Assembly: GCA_031547595.1 (NCBI GenBank)
Contig: JAVBRU010000056.1
Span: forward strand, 1-41,423
Direction of reading: 5' to 3'
Source: JAVBRU01 sp031547595
Lineage (GTDB): Bacteria > Bacillota > Clostridia > Christensenellales > Aristaeellaceae
Length of the DNA stretch: 41,423 nt
In this document: positions 32,371 to 39,825 of the stretch, in pieces
How the letters are laid out: each line of letters opens with the position of its first letter
Position numbering within the stretch: the first letter of the stretch is position 1
Made by a program: the position numbers and the translations under genes
Notes under the pieces: model-generated
The model's database searches: none
Seen by the model: the letters and a program-made list of their open reading frames with translations, nothing else
What the model was told of the DNA's origin: nothing

Positions 32371-34014
32371 ATGACGCTGATTGAAAAATTTTTGCCCCGC
32401 AGCGAGTTTGAAAGCTATGAAGATTTTAAAGCCAACCTGAAGCTGAACGTGCCGGGGAATTTTAACTTTGCCCGGGACGTGGTGGACGCGTGGGCGGAGA
32501 GCGAGCCGGAGAAGCTGGCGCTTTTGTATTGCAACGACGCGGGCGACGAGCAGCGTTTTACCTTCCGCGATATTTCTTATCTGTCCAAGCAAGCGGCCAC
32601 CTATTTTTATAACATCGGCATCCGCGAAGGCGACCGTGTGCTGGTGATGCTGCGCCGCCGCTACGAATACTGGATCATCGCCGTGGCGCTGCATCGCCTG
32701 GGCGCAACGCTGGTGCCCGCGTCCGTGCAGTTCACCGCCAAGGACATCGCCTACCGCATCGATACCGCGCAGGCGACCGCCCTGATCTATGTGGATATGC
32801 CGGCTGTGGACCAGCAGCTGCAAAAGCTGGATGCCACGAAGCATCCCACCCTGCGCTACCAGATCGCCGTGTGCGAAAACGGCAGCGCGCCGGAGGGCAT
32901 CTATGATTTTAACGCCGAATACCGCCGCTGCCTGCCCTATACGGGCTGTGATGAGCGCGATAATTCCGCTGAGTTTGTTGCGTACTTCACCTCCGGCACC
33001 ACCAATATGCCCAAGCTCGCCCTCCACAACAAGACGTACCCCCTGGGCCACATCATCACCGCCCGCTATATGCAGCATGTGAAAAACAATGGCCTGCACC
33101 TCACCCAGGCGGACAGCGGCTGGGCCAAGTTTGGCTGGGGCAACATCTACGGCCAGTGGATTTGCGGCTGTGCTATTTTGGGCTACGACCCGGAGCGCTT
33201 CTCCAGCACGCGCCTGCTTGAAGTGATGGAAAAATACGCGCCCACCAGCCTGTGCATCCCGCCCACCATGTACCGTTTCCTGCTCAGCGACGGCTTGCAG
33301 CTGCGGCACGTGCAGTCTGTGGAGTGGTTTGCCACCGCGGGCGAGCCGCTCTCCCCCGAAGTGAACATGGAGTTTGAGCGCATCACCGGCAAGCCCATCC
33401 GCGAAGGCTTTGGCCAGAGCGAGGGCACGCCCATTGCGTGCAGCTTTGAGTGGATGGATGTGCGCCCCGGCTCCATGGGCAAGCCGTCCCCTCTGTATGA
33501 TGTGCGCATTATCGACCGCGAGGGCAACCCTGTGAAGCCCGGTGATATGGGTGAAGTCGTGATCGATACTACCTCCTACAACGCGTCCACCGTGGGGCTG
33601 ACCATGGGTTATATCATGGACGGCGAGTTTGCCGCCTCCTATGATACCCTTTACCACACCGGCGATATCGCGTATCAGGATGAGGATGGCTACCTGTGGT
33701 TTGTGGGGCGCAATGATGATATGATCAAGTCCTCCGGCTACCGCATCGGGCCCTTTGAGATCGAAAGCGTGCTCAACACCCACGATGCCATCCGCGAGTC
33801 CGCCATCATTGGCCGGCCCGATCCGCTGCGCGGGCAGATCATCTGCGCCGTGGTCAGCCTGAAGGAAGGCTATCAGGCGTCCGATACCCTTACCCGCACC
33901 CTGCAAAACTATGTGAAGCAAAACACTGCGCCCTATAAATACCCCCGCGTGATCGAGTATGTGGAGAGCCTGCCCAAGACAACCTCCGGCAAGATCATCC
34001 GCCGCGCGCTGTGA
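32371..34014 (+). CDS. AMP-forming acyl-CoA synthetase (MACS-like)
   Basis: This 547-aa adenylate-forming enzyme activates a carboxylic acid to its CoA thioester. It has the P-loop YFTSGTTNMPK (about residue 205; Asn replaces the usual Gly), GFGQSEGTP (A5), YHTGD (A7), and the C-terminal catalytic Lys in PKTTSGKIIRR. Overall layout is that of medium-chain acyl-CoA or aromatic acid-CoA ligases. The ATG at 32371 has GGAAGGG upstream; the frame from 32317 crosses the terminator and is rejected. Control by a T-box implies a role in amino-acid supply, for example activating a branched-chain or aromatic acid for reductive carboxylation to a 2-oxo acid. The substrate is inference. Confidence 0.9.
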   Translation: MTLIEKFLPRSEFESYEDFKANLKLNVPGNFNFARDVVDAWAESEPEKLALLYCNDAGDEQRFTFRDISYLSKQAATYFYNIGIREGDRVLVMLRRRYEYWIIAVALHRLGATLVPASVQFTAKDIAYRIDTAQATALIYVDMPAVDQQLQKLDATKHPTLRYQIAVCENGSAPEGIYDFNAEYRRCLPYTGCDERDNSAEFVAYFTSGTTNMPKLALHNKTYPLGHIITARYMQHVKNNGLHLTQADSGWAKFGWGNIYGQWICGCAILGYDPERFSSTRLLEVMEKYAPTSLCIPPTMYRFLLSDGLQLRHVQSVEWFATAGEPLSPEVNMEFERITGKPIREGFGQSEGTPIACSFEWMDVRPGSMGKPSPLYDVRIIDREGNPVKPGDMGEVVIDTTSYNASTVGLTMGYIMDGEFAASYDTLYHTGDIAYQDEDGYLWFVGRNDDMIKSSGYRIGPFEIESVLNTHDAIRESAIIGRPDPLRGQIICAVVSLKEGYQASDTLTRTLQNYVKQNTAPYKYPRVIEYVESLPKTTSGKIIRRAL

Positions 34015-34020
34015 GATTGG

Positions 34021-34049
34021 TTGTTTTCCCCCGTAGTTCATGATACAAT
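34021..34049 (+). promoter_or_regulatory. Promoter of DUF2974 gene
   Basis: TTGTTT (34021-34026), 17 bases, TACAAT (34044-34049). Confidence 0.65.
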
Positions 34050-34072
34050 GATACATGGAAGGGGGAGAGCGC

Positions 34073-35176
34073 ATGCCCAATCTGCACGATTATTTGCTCT
34101 GGCGGGGCGACCTGCCGGTAAATGCGGTGCCGCTTTGCGAAGTGGACGATCTGTTGCTGGCGCAGCTTTCGTATGTTTCTTTTGACGGCATAGTGCCGGG
34201 CTTGGATCAAATAGAAAAATCCGTCCCGCTGGAAAGCGCGGCGGCGGATTTATTGACGACCGACCCGGACGGCAAAACCATCAAGCAAATTTTTTATATG
34301 TGGAAAGACAACCGGCGCATGCTGGAGGCGCTGATGCCCTCTGTGCGCTATGGCGCAATGGGTTTGTGGGGCTATCATGAGGTGGAGGCAGAGGACACGC
34401 AGTTTGCGGCCTTTGCCATGCGCCCCACGCCTGGCGTGACGGTGATTGGCTATCGCGGCACGGATGCGTCCATTGCAGGCTGGAAGGAAGACGGCATGCT
34501 GGCGCTGGACGCGCCGGTCAACGCCCAACTCATCAGCGTGGAATACCTGCACCGCATTGCCGAAGCCACCACGGACGATATCTATCTCACCGGGCACTCC
34601 AAGGGCGGCAACCTCGCGGTGTATGCCGCTGCCTGCGCGCGCCCGGATGTTCAGGCGCGCATCAAAAGCATTGCCACCTGTGATGGGCCGGGGTTCAGCC
34701 GCCAGCTGCTGGCATCCGATGGGTATCAGAACATCCGCGATAAGCTGCGCATCTATATCCCGCAGTCCTCTGTGGTGGGCATGCTGCTGGAGCATGAGGA
34801 CGAGCACGAGATCATCCATTCCAATGCGATTGGCCTGCTGCAGCACGATGCGTTCTCCTGGCAGATTGAGGGGCCGCGCCTGATACGCGCGTCCGGATTA
34901 ACATCCAGCAGTGCATACCTCAACCGTGTGCTGCGCGATTGGCTGGATGGCCTCAGCAATCAGCAGCGGGAGGAATTTGTCACGTCGCTGTTCACCCTGA
35001 TTGAGGAATTGGAGATCCAGCAGCTGGACGATATCAACGCGCGCGTCCTCGCCCGTATCCCGGGCATCATCTGGCGCATGCACACCGTGGACAGGGAAAA
35101 CAAGGCGCAGCTGACAAAATCGCTGCGCAAGCTGGGTAGCACGGCCTTCCATGCACTATTACACCCTGATAATTAG
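34073..35176 (+). CDS. DUF2974 (Mbeg1-like) alpha/beta-hydrolase
   Basis: This 367-aa protein has the lipase-like nucleophile elbow TGHSKGGNLAVYAA (Ser near residue 176) and the block VTVIGYRGTDASIAGWKED seen in Mbeg1-like/DUF2974 proteins. No signal peptide is present, so it is probably cytoplasmic. GGGGGAGAG precedes the ATG at 34073; the frame from 34055 is not favoured. The substrate is unknown. Its stop overlaps by 4 bases the stop of a convergent small gene. Confidence 0.87.
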   Translation: MPNLHDYLLWRGDLPVNAVPLCEVDDLLLAQLSYVSFDGIVPGLDQIEKSVPLESAAADLLTTDPDGKTIKQIFYMWKDNRRMLEALMPSVRYGAMGLWGYHEVEAEDTQFAAFAMRPTPGVTVIGYRGTDASIAGWKEDGMLALDAPVNAQLISVEYLHRIAEATTDDIYLTGHSKGGNLAVYAAACARPDVQARIKSIATCDGPGFSRQLLASDGYQNIRDKLRIYIPQSSVVGMLLEHEDEHEIIHSNAIGLLQHDAFSWQIEGPRLIRASGLTSSSAYLNRVLRDWLDGLSNQQREEFVTSLFTLIEELEIQQLDDINARVLARIPGIIWRMHTVDRENKAQLTKSLRKLGSTAFHALLHPDN

Positions 35177-35430
35177 CTCATGTGCAATAGCACCCACAAT
35201 AGCCCATACCCCGGCGCGCCCAGCCATGCCACAATGGCGGTGTTCAGTGCGTTGAAGGCGGGCATGTCGGGGAAAACCGCGCCGCCCACAATCAGCGCCA
35301 GCACGGCAAAAAACACATGCGCCATCACCTGTCGCGTGCGCTTGCCCGGGGCGCTTGTCAGCGCGAATACCGTCACAAACAAAAGAAACATCGAAACAAT
35401 GCCGATCATCACCCAGTGCGAAGCTTGCAT
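35173..35430 (-). CDS. Small membrane protein, unknown function
   Basis: This 85-aa protein has three hydrophobic segments (GIVSMFLLFVTVFAL, VFFAVLALIVGGAVF and the C-terminal GYGLLWVLLHM) with a basic PGKRTRQ loop. Two ATGs are possible; the inner one at 35430 has GGAGGG six bases upstream, whereas the outer at 35436 would abut it. It is encoded alone on this strand, convergent with the DUF2974 gene. I do not recognise it. Confidence 0.6.
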   Translation of the reverse strand: MQASHWVMIGIVSMFLLFVTVFALTSAPGKRTRQVMAHVFFAVLALIVGGAVFPDMPAFNALNTAIVAWLGAPGYGLLWVLLHMS

Positions 35431-35463
35431 GCGCATCCCTCCGCGCTATCCTATGCGTTGTAT

Positions 35464-35493
35464 TTGACAGGCATACATAGAAAGGTGTAAAAT
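35464..35493 (+). promoter_or_regulatory. Promoter of CofE-like gene
   Basis: TTGACA (35464-35469), 18 bases, TAAAAT (35488-35493). Confidence 0.75.
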
Positions 35494-35532
35494 AGGGCAT
35501 TCTTTCCTTGGCAGATTACGGAGGTACGATTT

Positions 35533-36279
35533 ATGGGCATTATTCCGTCCCGGAACCTGGAAGAGCAGCGCCGCGAGGAAAACGGCATCGTGTATTTTGA
35601 CCGCGGCATCGTGGAGGGCAAGAATGGGCGCAAATATGCCCGCTATGCCATCCAGACCCACTTTGTGGAGCGGGGCGAGGATCAGGCCGCGCTGGTGGAA
35701 AAATACGTGCGCCCGTTGTATCAGCAGGGCGATATGCTCAGCTTTGGCGCGAAGGTGATGTGCATGTGCGTGGAATCCGTGCGCAGCCGTGACGAAGTGA
35801 AGCCGGGCTTCTGGGCCAATTTTTTGTGGCGCTTTGCGGGCATTAACCACACGGGCGTGGGCATGCATGAGCCGCACAAGCTGCAGCTGGTGATCGACCT
35901 GTGCGGCCTGCCGCGCGTGCTGCTGGCCGTTGTGTGCTCCGCCGTCACCAAGCCCTTTGGCGTGAAGGGCGTGTTCTACAAGGTATGCGGCAAGGGTGTG
36001 GGCGGCATTGACGGCTTTTATTTCCGCAGTAGCTTTGAGCGCTATAAGCAGCTGGCGCTCATCAACCCCGAAAACCCGGACGAACTGTGCGATGACCTCT
36101 TCAAGAAGACCGGCATTCCTGTCGTACTGATGGATGCCAACGATATCCAGCGCGATCAGCTGGGCAAAAACAAGGGCTTTCCCCTCACAGACGATGAAAT
36201 CCAGGACGCCATGCAGGATAATCCCTCCGGCCAGGGCGACGAGCTGACGCCATTTATCCTCATCCGTCCCGTCAAATAA
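35533..36279 (+). CDS. CofE-like F420-0:gamma-glutamyl ligase family protein
   Basis: This 248-aa protein resembles the F420-ligase family (PF01996) in its Firmicutes form: YARYAIQTHFVERGEDQ, RPLYQQGDMLSFGAKVMCM and VLMDANDIQRDQLGKNKG are the visible conserved blocks. In methanogens and Actinobacteria CofE adds glutamate to coenzyme F420, but Clostridia generally lack F420, so the acceptor here is likely something else. GGAGGT stands 10 bases before the ATG. The M42 peptidase gene follows after 12 bases. Confidence 0.8.
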   Translation: MGIIPSRNLEEQRREENGIVYFDRGIVEGKNGRKYARYAIQTHFVERGEDQAALVEKYVRPLYQQGDMLSFGAKVMCMCVESVRSRDEVKPGFWANFLWRFAGINHTGVGMHEPHKLQLVIDLCGLPRVLLAVVCSAVTKPFGVKGVFYKVCGKGVGGIDGFYFRSSFERYKQLALINPENPDELCDDLFKKTGIPVVLMDANDIQRDQLGKNKGFPLTDDEIQDAMQDNPSGQGDELTPFILIRPVK

Positions 36280-36291
36280 CAGGAGATATGT

Positions 36292-37314
36292 ATGGATATG
36301 ATCAATTACGCGCTGGAACAGATCCAGGCGCTGGTGGCCATCCCCTCGCCCACAGGTTTCACCGATCAGGTGACCGATTATCTGATGACCACGCTGTCCG
36401 GTCTGGGCTTTGCGCCGCAAAAGACGCGCAAGGGCGCTGTGCTGTGCGAGATTGGCGGCGAGGGCAATGGCATTTTGCTGGCCTCGCATGTGGATACGCT
36501 GGGTGCGATGGTGCGCTCTGTGAAAGGCAACGGACGCCTGCGCTTTACGCACATTGGCGGCTGGCAATGCGTGTCGGTGGAGAACGAAAACTGCCTGGTT
36601 CACACCCGGGACGGCAAAACCTACAGCGGCACCGTGCAAAGCACGCAAGCGTCTCAGCATGTGTTCCCGGAAAATAACAGCGTTGTGCGCGACGAAACCA
36701 ACCTGGAAATCGTACTGGACGAGGCCGTTGCCTCCGCCGCCGATACCGCCGCGCTGGGCATTGAGACCGGCTGCTACATCAGCTGGGATCCGCGCACCGT
36801 GCTCACGCAGTCGGGCTACCTCAAAAGCCGCCACCTGGACGATAAGGCATCCAGCGGCATCCTCCTGGCGCTGGCCAAGGCCGTAAGCACGGGGCAGCTT
36901 GCCCTCAAGCGGCGTGTGGCGCTGCTGTTCTCCGTGTACGAAGAAGTGGGCCACGGCGCGTCCATGACGCTCCCGGAGGGCATCCAGGACATGCTGGTGG
37001 TGGAGATGGGCTGCGTGGGGGACGATCTCGCCTGCGACGAGCGCATGGTGTCCATCTGCGTCAAGGATTCCGCCGGCCCCTTTGATTATCATATGACCGG
37101 CGAGTTGATCGCCCTTGCCAAGCAAAATAGCATCCACTACGCCGCTGATGTGTATCCCAGCTATTCCTCCGATGCCGCTACCGCGCTTCGCGCCGGCAAT
37201 GATGTGCGCTATGCGCTCATTGGCCCCGGCGTGTTCGCCTCCCATGGCTATGAGCGCACCCACATGGATGGCGTGAAGAATACGTATGCGCTGGTGGCTG
37301 CGTATCTGGGGTAG
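36292..37314 (+). CDS. M42-family metallo-aminopeptidase
   Basis: This 340-aa protein matches M42 glutamyl aminopeptidase/endoglucanase-like peptidases. Metal and catalytic residues are visible: His in LASHVDTLGAMV, Asp in SRHLDDKASSG, Glu pair in YEEVGHGAS, Asp after VVEMGCVG, and His in SHGYERTHMDG near the C-terminus. Such enzymes trim peptides in the cytoplasm with two metal ions. AGGAGATATGT precedes the ATG. It is co-transcribed with the CofE-like gene and is followed by a double-hairpin repeat. Confidence 0.92.
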   Translation: MDMINYALEQIQALVAIPSPTGFTDQVTDYLMTTLSGLGFAPQKTRKGAVLCEIGGEGNGILLASHVDTLGAMVRSVKGNGRLRFTHIGGWQCVSVENENCLVHTRDGKTYSGTVQSTQASQHVFPENNSVVRDETNLEIVLDEAVASAADTAALGIETGCYISWDPRTVLTQSGYLKSRHLDDKASSGILLALAKAVSTGQLALKRRVALLFSVYEEVGHGASMTLPEGIQDMLVVEMGCVGDDLACDERMVSICVKDSAGPFDYHMTGELIALAKQNSIHYAADVYPSYSSDAATALRAGNDVRYALIGPGVFASHGYERTHMDGVKNTYALVAAYLG

Positions 37315-37319
37315 GAGAC

Positions 37320-37372
37320 GGGGTTACTTCACCCCAGATCCCCCACGGCAGGAGACCAGTCTCCTGCACCTC
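37320..37372 (+). repeat. Intergenic double-hairpin repeat, copy C
   Basis: This shortened copy begins 6 bases after the M42 peptidase stop. GGGGT can close with ACCTC (37368-37372) or with the nearer ACCCC; hairpin 2 is GCAGGAGA/TCTCCTGC (37348-37367). Hairpin 1 is reduced compared with copies A and B. Confidence 0.65.
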
Positions 37373-37383
37373 GCTTCTGTATT

Positions 37384-37438
37384 AAAAAAGGCAGTTGATC
37401 TTGGAAATGCAAGCATTCCACGGTCCACTGCCTTTTTT
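37384..37438. terminator. Strong symmetrical terminator
   Basis: A 12-bp perfect outer stem AAAAAAGGCAGT/ACTGCCTTTTTT with an inner TGGAAATGC/GCATTCCA pairing ends the M42 peptidase unit. It is symmetrical enough to work in both directions. Confidence 0.9.
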
Positions 37439-37468
37439 CGTACACGCATACATAGCTATAAATTGTTT

Positions 37469-37497
37469 TTGTGTTTCGTATTTTCCTATGCTATAAT
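37469..37497 (+). promoter_or_regulatory. Promoter of the ybaK-kinase unit
   Basis: TTGTGT (37469-37474), 17 bases, TATAAT (37492-37497). Confidence 0.7.
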
Positions 37498-37532
37498 ACG
37501 CATAACTTCGCGTTTCGAAGGAGTTTTGCACG

Positions 37533-38006
37533 ATGAAGATAGAAAAAACCAACGTCCTGCGGCTGCTGGATGCTGCGGGTATCTTGTACCGGGCGATCCC
37601 CTATGATGTTTCGGATGAGAATTACAACGGGGTAGAGGTTGCCCGCAAGGTGGGCATGCCGCCGGAGCAAGTGTTCAAAACCCTGGTGCTGCGTGGGGAT
37701 AAGACGGGTATTCTGGTATGCTGCATCCCCGTGACGGAGGAAGTGGCTCTCAAGAAAGTGGCGGCGGCATCGGGCAACAAAAGCGTGGAAATGACCCATG
37801 TGAAGGAGCTGTTGCAGTTGACCGGCTATGTGCGGGGCGGCTGCTCGCCGCTGGGAATGAAGAAGAATTACCCCACGTATCTGGACGAAACGGCGCAGCT
37901 GTTTGACGAAATCGCCGTCAGCGCCGGGCAGCGGGGGTTGCAGGTGGTGGTATCGCCGCTGTCGCTGGCAGCGCTGGCCCATGCTTCTATAATCGATATC
38001 GTATAA
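37533..38006 (+). CDS. ybaK: YbaK/EbsC-type aminoacyl-tRNA deacylase
   Basis: This 157-aa protein hydrolyses mischarged tRNA, typically Cys-tRNA(Pro). Family marks are EQVFKTLVLRGDK with the essential Lys near residue 49, and CIPVTEEVALKKVAAASGNK, GGCSPLGMKK and LQVVVSPLSLAAL. Length is standard. GAAGGAG precedes the ATG. It sits 14 bases before a histidine kinase gene, a pairing without an obvious functional reason. Confidence 0.92.
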   Translation: MKIEKTNVLRLLDAAGILYRAIPYDVSDENYNGVEVARKVGMPPEQVFKTLVLRGDKTGILVCCIPVTEEVALKKVAAASGNKSVEMTHVKELLQLTGYVRGGCSPLGMKKNYPTYLDETAQLFDEIAVSAGQRGLQVVVSPLSLAALAHASIIDIV

Positions 38007-38020
38007 GGGATGAAGCGCGT

Positions 38021-39751
38021 ATGAAAGGCAAATGGTTTCAATCGCTGGGGCGGCAAATCCTGGTGATGGTGCTGCTGGCCTGGCTGGTACCCACCATGGT
38101 GCTGGGCACGTATATCGTGGCCACTTTTTTCCCGGCCCTTCGGGAAAAGACGGAGGCCGCGCTGGTGGTGAACGTCGATCACGCCTATATGCTGGTGGAG
38201 GACAGCATTGAGCGGCTGATCACATTGGCCAAGGATGTGACCTATGATGGCACATTGACCAAGACATATCGATACTTTAAAAAGGGCGAGCTGAAATATC
38301 AGGATTATTACACCTATAACCGCCTGTATCTGGAGGGCAAATTTGCGCGCCAGCCCTACCTCACCTTTGCGCTGTATTACAGCGTTGCCGAGCCGGAACA
38401 GTTTATCCACACCAAAATGGGCAACGACGAGGGCCTGGCGGTGGCGCGCGGAGCGGTGGAAATGCTGCTTGAGATGGGCGAAACGCTGGATACCGTGTGC
38501 GCTTTTGTGCGCTGGGAGGATCAGCTGCTTCTGGTGCGCAACCTTTATGACGGAAACCTAGACCTTTTTGGTATGCTGGTGCTGGGTATATCGGAGCGTG
38601 AATTATTGGCACCCTTGACAAACTGCGCCGCAGAGTGGGGGGCGCAGATCGGTGTACTGCTGGGCGATGCGGCCTCCGGCGATACAGTGGATTGGGACGG
38701 TTATGCTGGCTCGACCATCCTGGAAGAACAGAACAGTATGTATTTGGTGGAAAAGCGCACTACCAATTATAACGACTTTTTTGTGCGGCTGGAGCTTGAT
38801 AAAAACGTGCTGTACGCGAACATGAACTGGTTTACACGGCTGCTGGTGGTGCTGGTGGTGTTCCTGGTGCCGCTGTGCATGCTGGTGATTTACTACGTGC
38901 ACCGGCGCGTGGTGCGGCCCATCGGCATCCTGCACAAAGCGACGCTGCGCATGGAGGGCGGCGAATTGGGCATTGACATCCCCATGCGCGGCCAGGACGA
39001 GCTGGGGCAGCTGGGACGCGCGTTTACTAACATGAGCGCGCAGCTGAAGGTGCTGATTGACAAAGTATATAAAGAAGAAATTGCGCTGCGCGATGCCAAA
39101 ATCCAGGCGATGCAAAGCCGTATCAACCCGCATTTCCTCAACAACGCGCTGGAGATTATCAACTGGCAGGCGCGCATTGACGGCAATGACGGCATCAGCA
39201 ATATGATTGAGGCGCTCAGCACTTTGATGAACGCATCCCTGGACAGGGACAACCAGCATCTGGTGCCGCTGGAGAAGGAGCTGGAGATTGCCGCCGCATA
39301 CTTCTATTTTATCCGCCAGCGCTTTGGCGATCAATTGAGCGTGCATGAGGAGATTGACGATACGCTGCTCGGCTTTTTGATGCCGCGCATGATGCTGCAA
39401 ACATTGCTTGAAAACGCCGTGGAGCACGGCCTTGCCCCGGCCGGGGGCGGGCGAATCGATTTGATTGTCAAAAAGGTGGACGATCAGGTGCGTATTGAGG
39501 CCATCAACACCGGCAAACGCCTCACGGAAGGGGATTTGCGGCGCATTGAGGCCATCCTGACTAGCGACAGCGCCGAGGCCAGAAGCCATGTGGGGCTTCG
39601 CAATGTGAATGACCGCCTGCAACTCATCTATGAGGGCAAGGCCGATCTGTACATCGGTACCACCCGGCAGGGGGATACCCGCGTGTGCATCACGTTGCCC
39701 TGGAATGGAGAAAGTGCACAAACCGATACAACAAATCACACATCTGGCTAA
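38021..39751 (+). CDS. YesM-type sensor histidine kinase
   Basis: This 576-aa membrane kinase has two transmembrane segments (about residues 12-36 and 268-292) enclosing an extracellular sensor of about 230 residues, a HAMP domain, a His_kinase domain with SRINPHFLNNALE (phospho-acceptor His near residue 371) and an HATPase domain (LLENAVEHGLAP and SHVGLRNVNDRLQL). Such kinases usually act with an AraC-type YesN regulator on sugar transport genes. No response regulator is adjacent, yet a sugar-binding protein gene follows 74 bases later. Confidence 0.92.
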   Translation: MKGKWFQSLGRQILVMVLLAWLVPTMVLGTYIVATFFPALREKTEAALVVNVDHAYMLVEDSIERLITLAKDVTYDGTLTKTYRYFKKGELKYQDYYTYNRLYLEGKFARQPYLTFALYYSVAEPEQFIHTKMGNDEGLAVARGAVEMLLEMGETLDTVCAFVRWEDQLLLVRNLYDGNLDLFGMLVLGISERELLAPLTNCAAEWGAQIGVLLGDAASGDTVDWDGYAGSTILEEQNSMYLVEKRTTNYNDFFVRLELDKNVLYANMNWFTRLLVVLVVFLVPLCMLVIYYVHRRVVRPIGILHKATLRMEGGELGIDIPMRGQDELGQLGRAFTNMSAQLKVLIDKVYKEEIALRDAKIQAMQSRINPHFLNNALEIINWQARIDGNDGISNMIEALSTLMNASLDRDNQHLVPLEKELEIAAAYFYFIRQRFGDQLSVHEEIDDTLLGFLMPRMMLQTLLENAVEHGLAPAGGGRIDLIVKKVDDQVRIEAINTGKRLTEGDLRRIEAILTSDSAEARSHVGLRNVNDRLQLIYEGKADLYIGTTRQGDTRVCITLPWNGESAQTDTTNHTSG

Positions 39752-39780
39752 TGACATAATGCTGTCCGTTTTGGTAAAAT
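39751..39780 (+). promoter_or_regulatory. Promoter of the sugar transport genes
   Basis: ATGACA (39751-39756), 18 bases, and an extended -10 TGGTAAAAT ending 39780. The -35 overlaps the stop of the kinase gene. Confidence 0.6.
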
Positions 39781-39792
39781 GAATGCACAGAA

Positions 39793-39807
39793 TTCACATG
39801 ATGTGAA
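39793..39807. promoter_or_regulatory. Palindromic operator candidate
   Basis: TTCACAT-G-ATGTGAA is a perfect 7-1-7 palindrome just after the predicted transcription start of the sugar-binding protein gene, where a bound repressor would block transcription. Confidence 0.55.
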
Positions 39808-39825
39808 ATAGAAGGAGGAACCCCT

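Noticed and set aside
32314..34080. 588-codon minus-strand frame opposite the acyl-CoA synthetase
   Set aside because: Shadow; it would also run through the T-box terminator region.
35446..37263. 605-codon minus-strand frame opposite the CofE-like and M42 genes
   Set aside because: Shadow crossing two real genes and their promoter.
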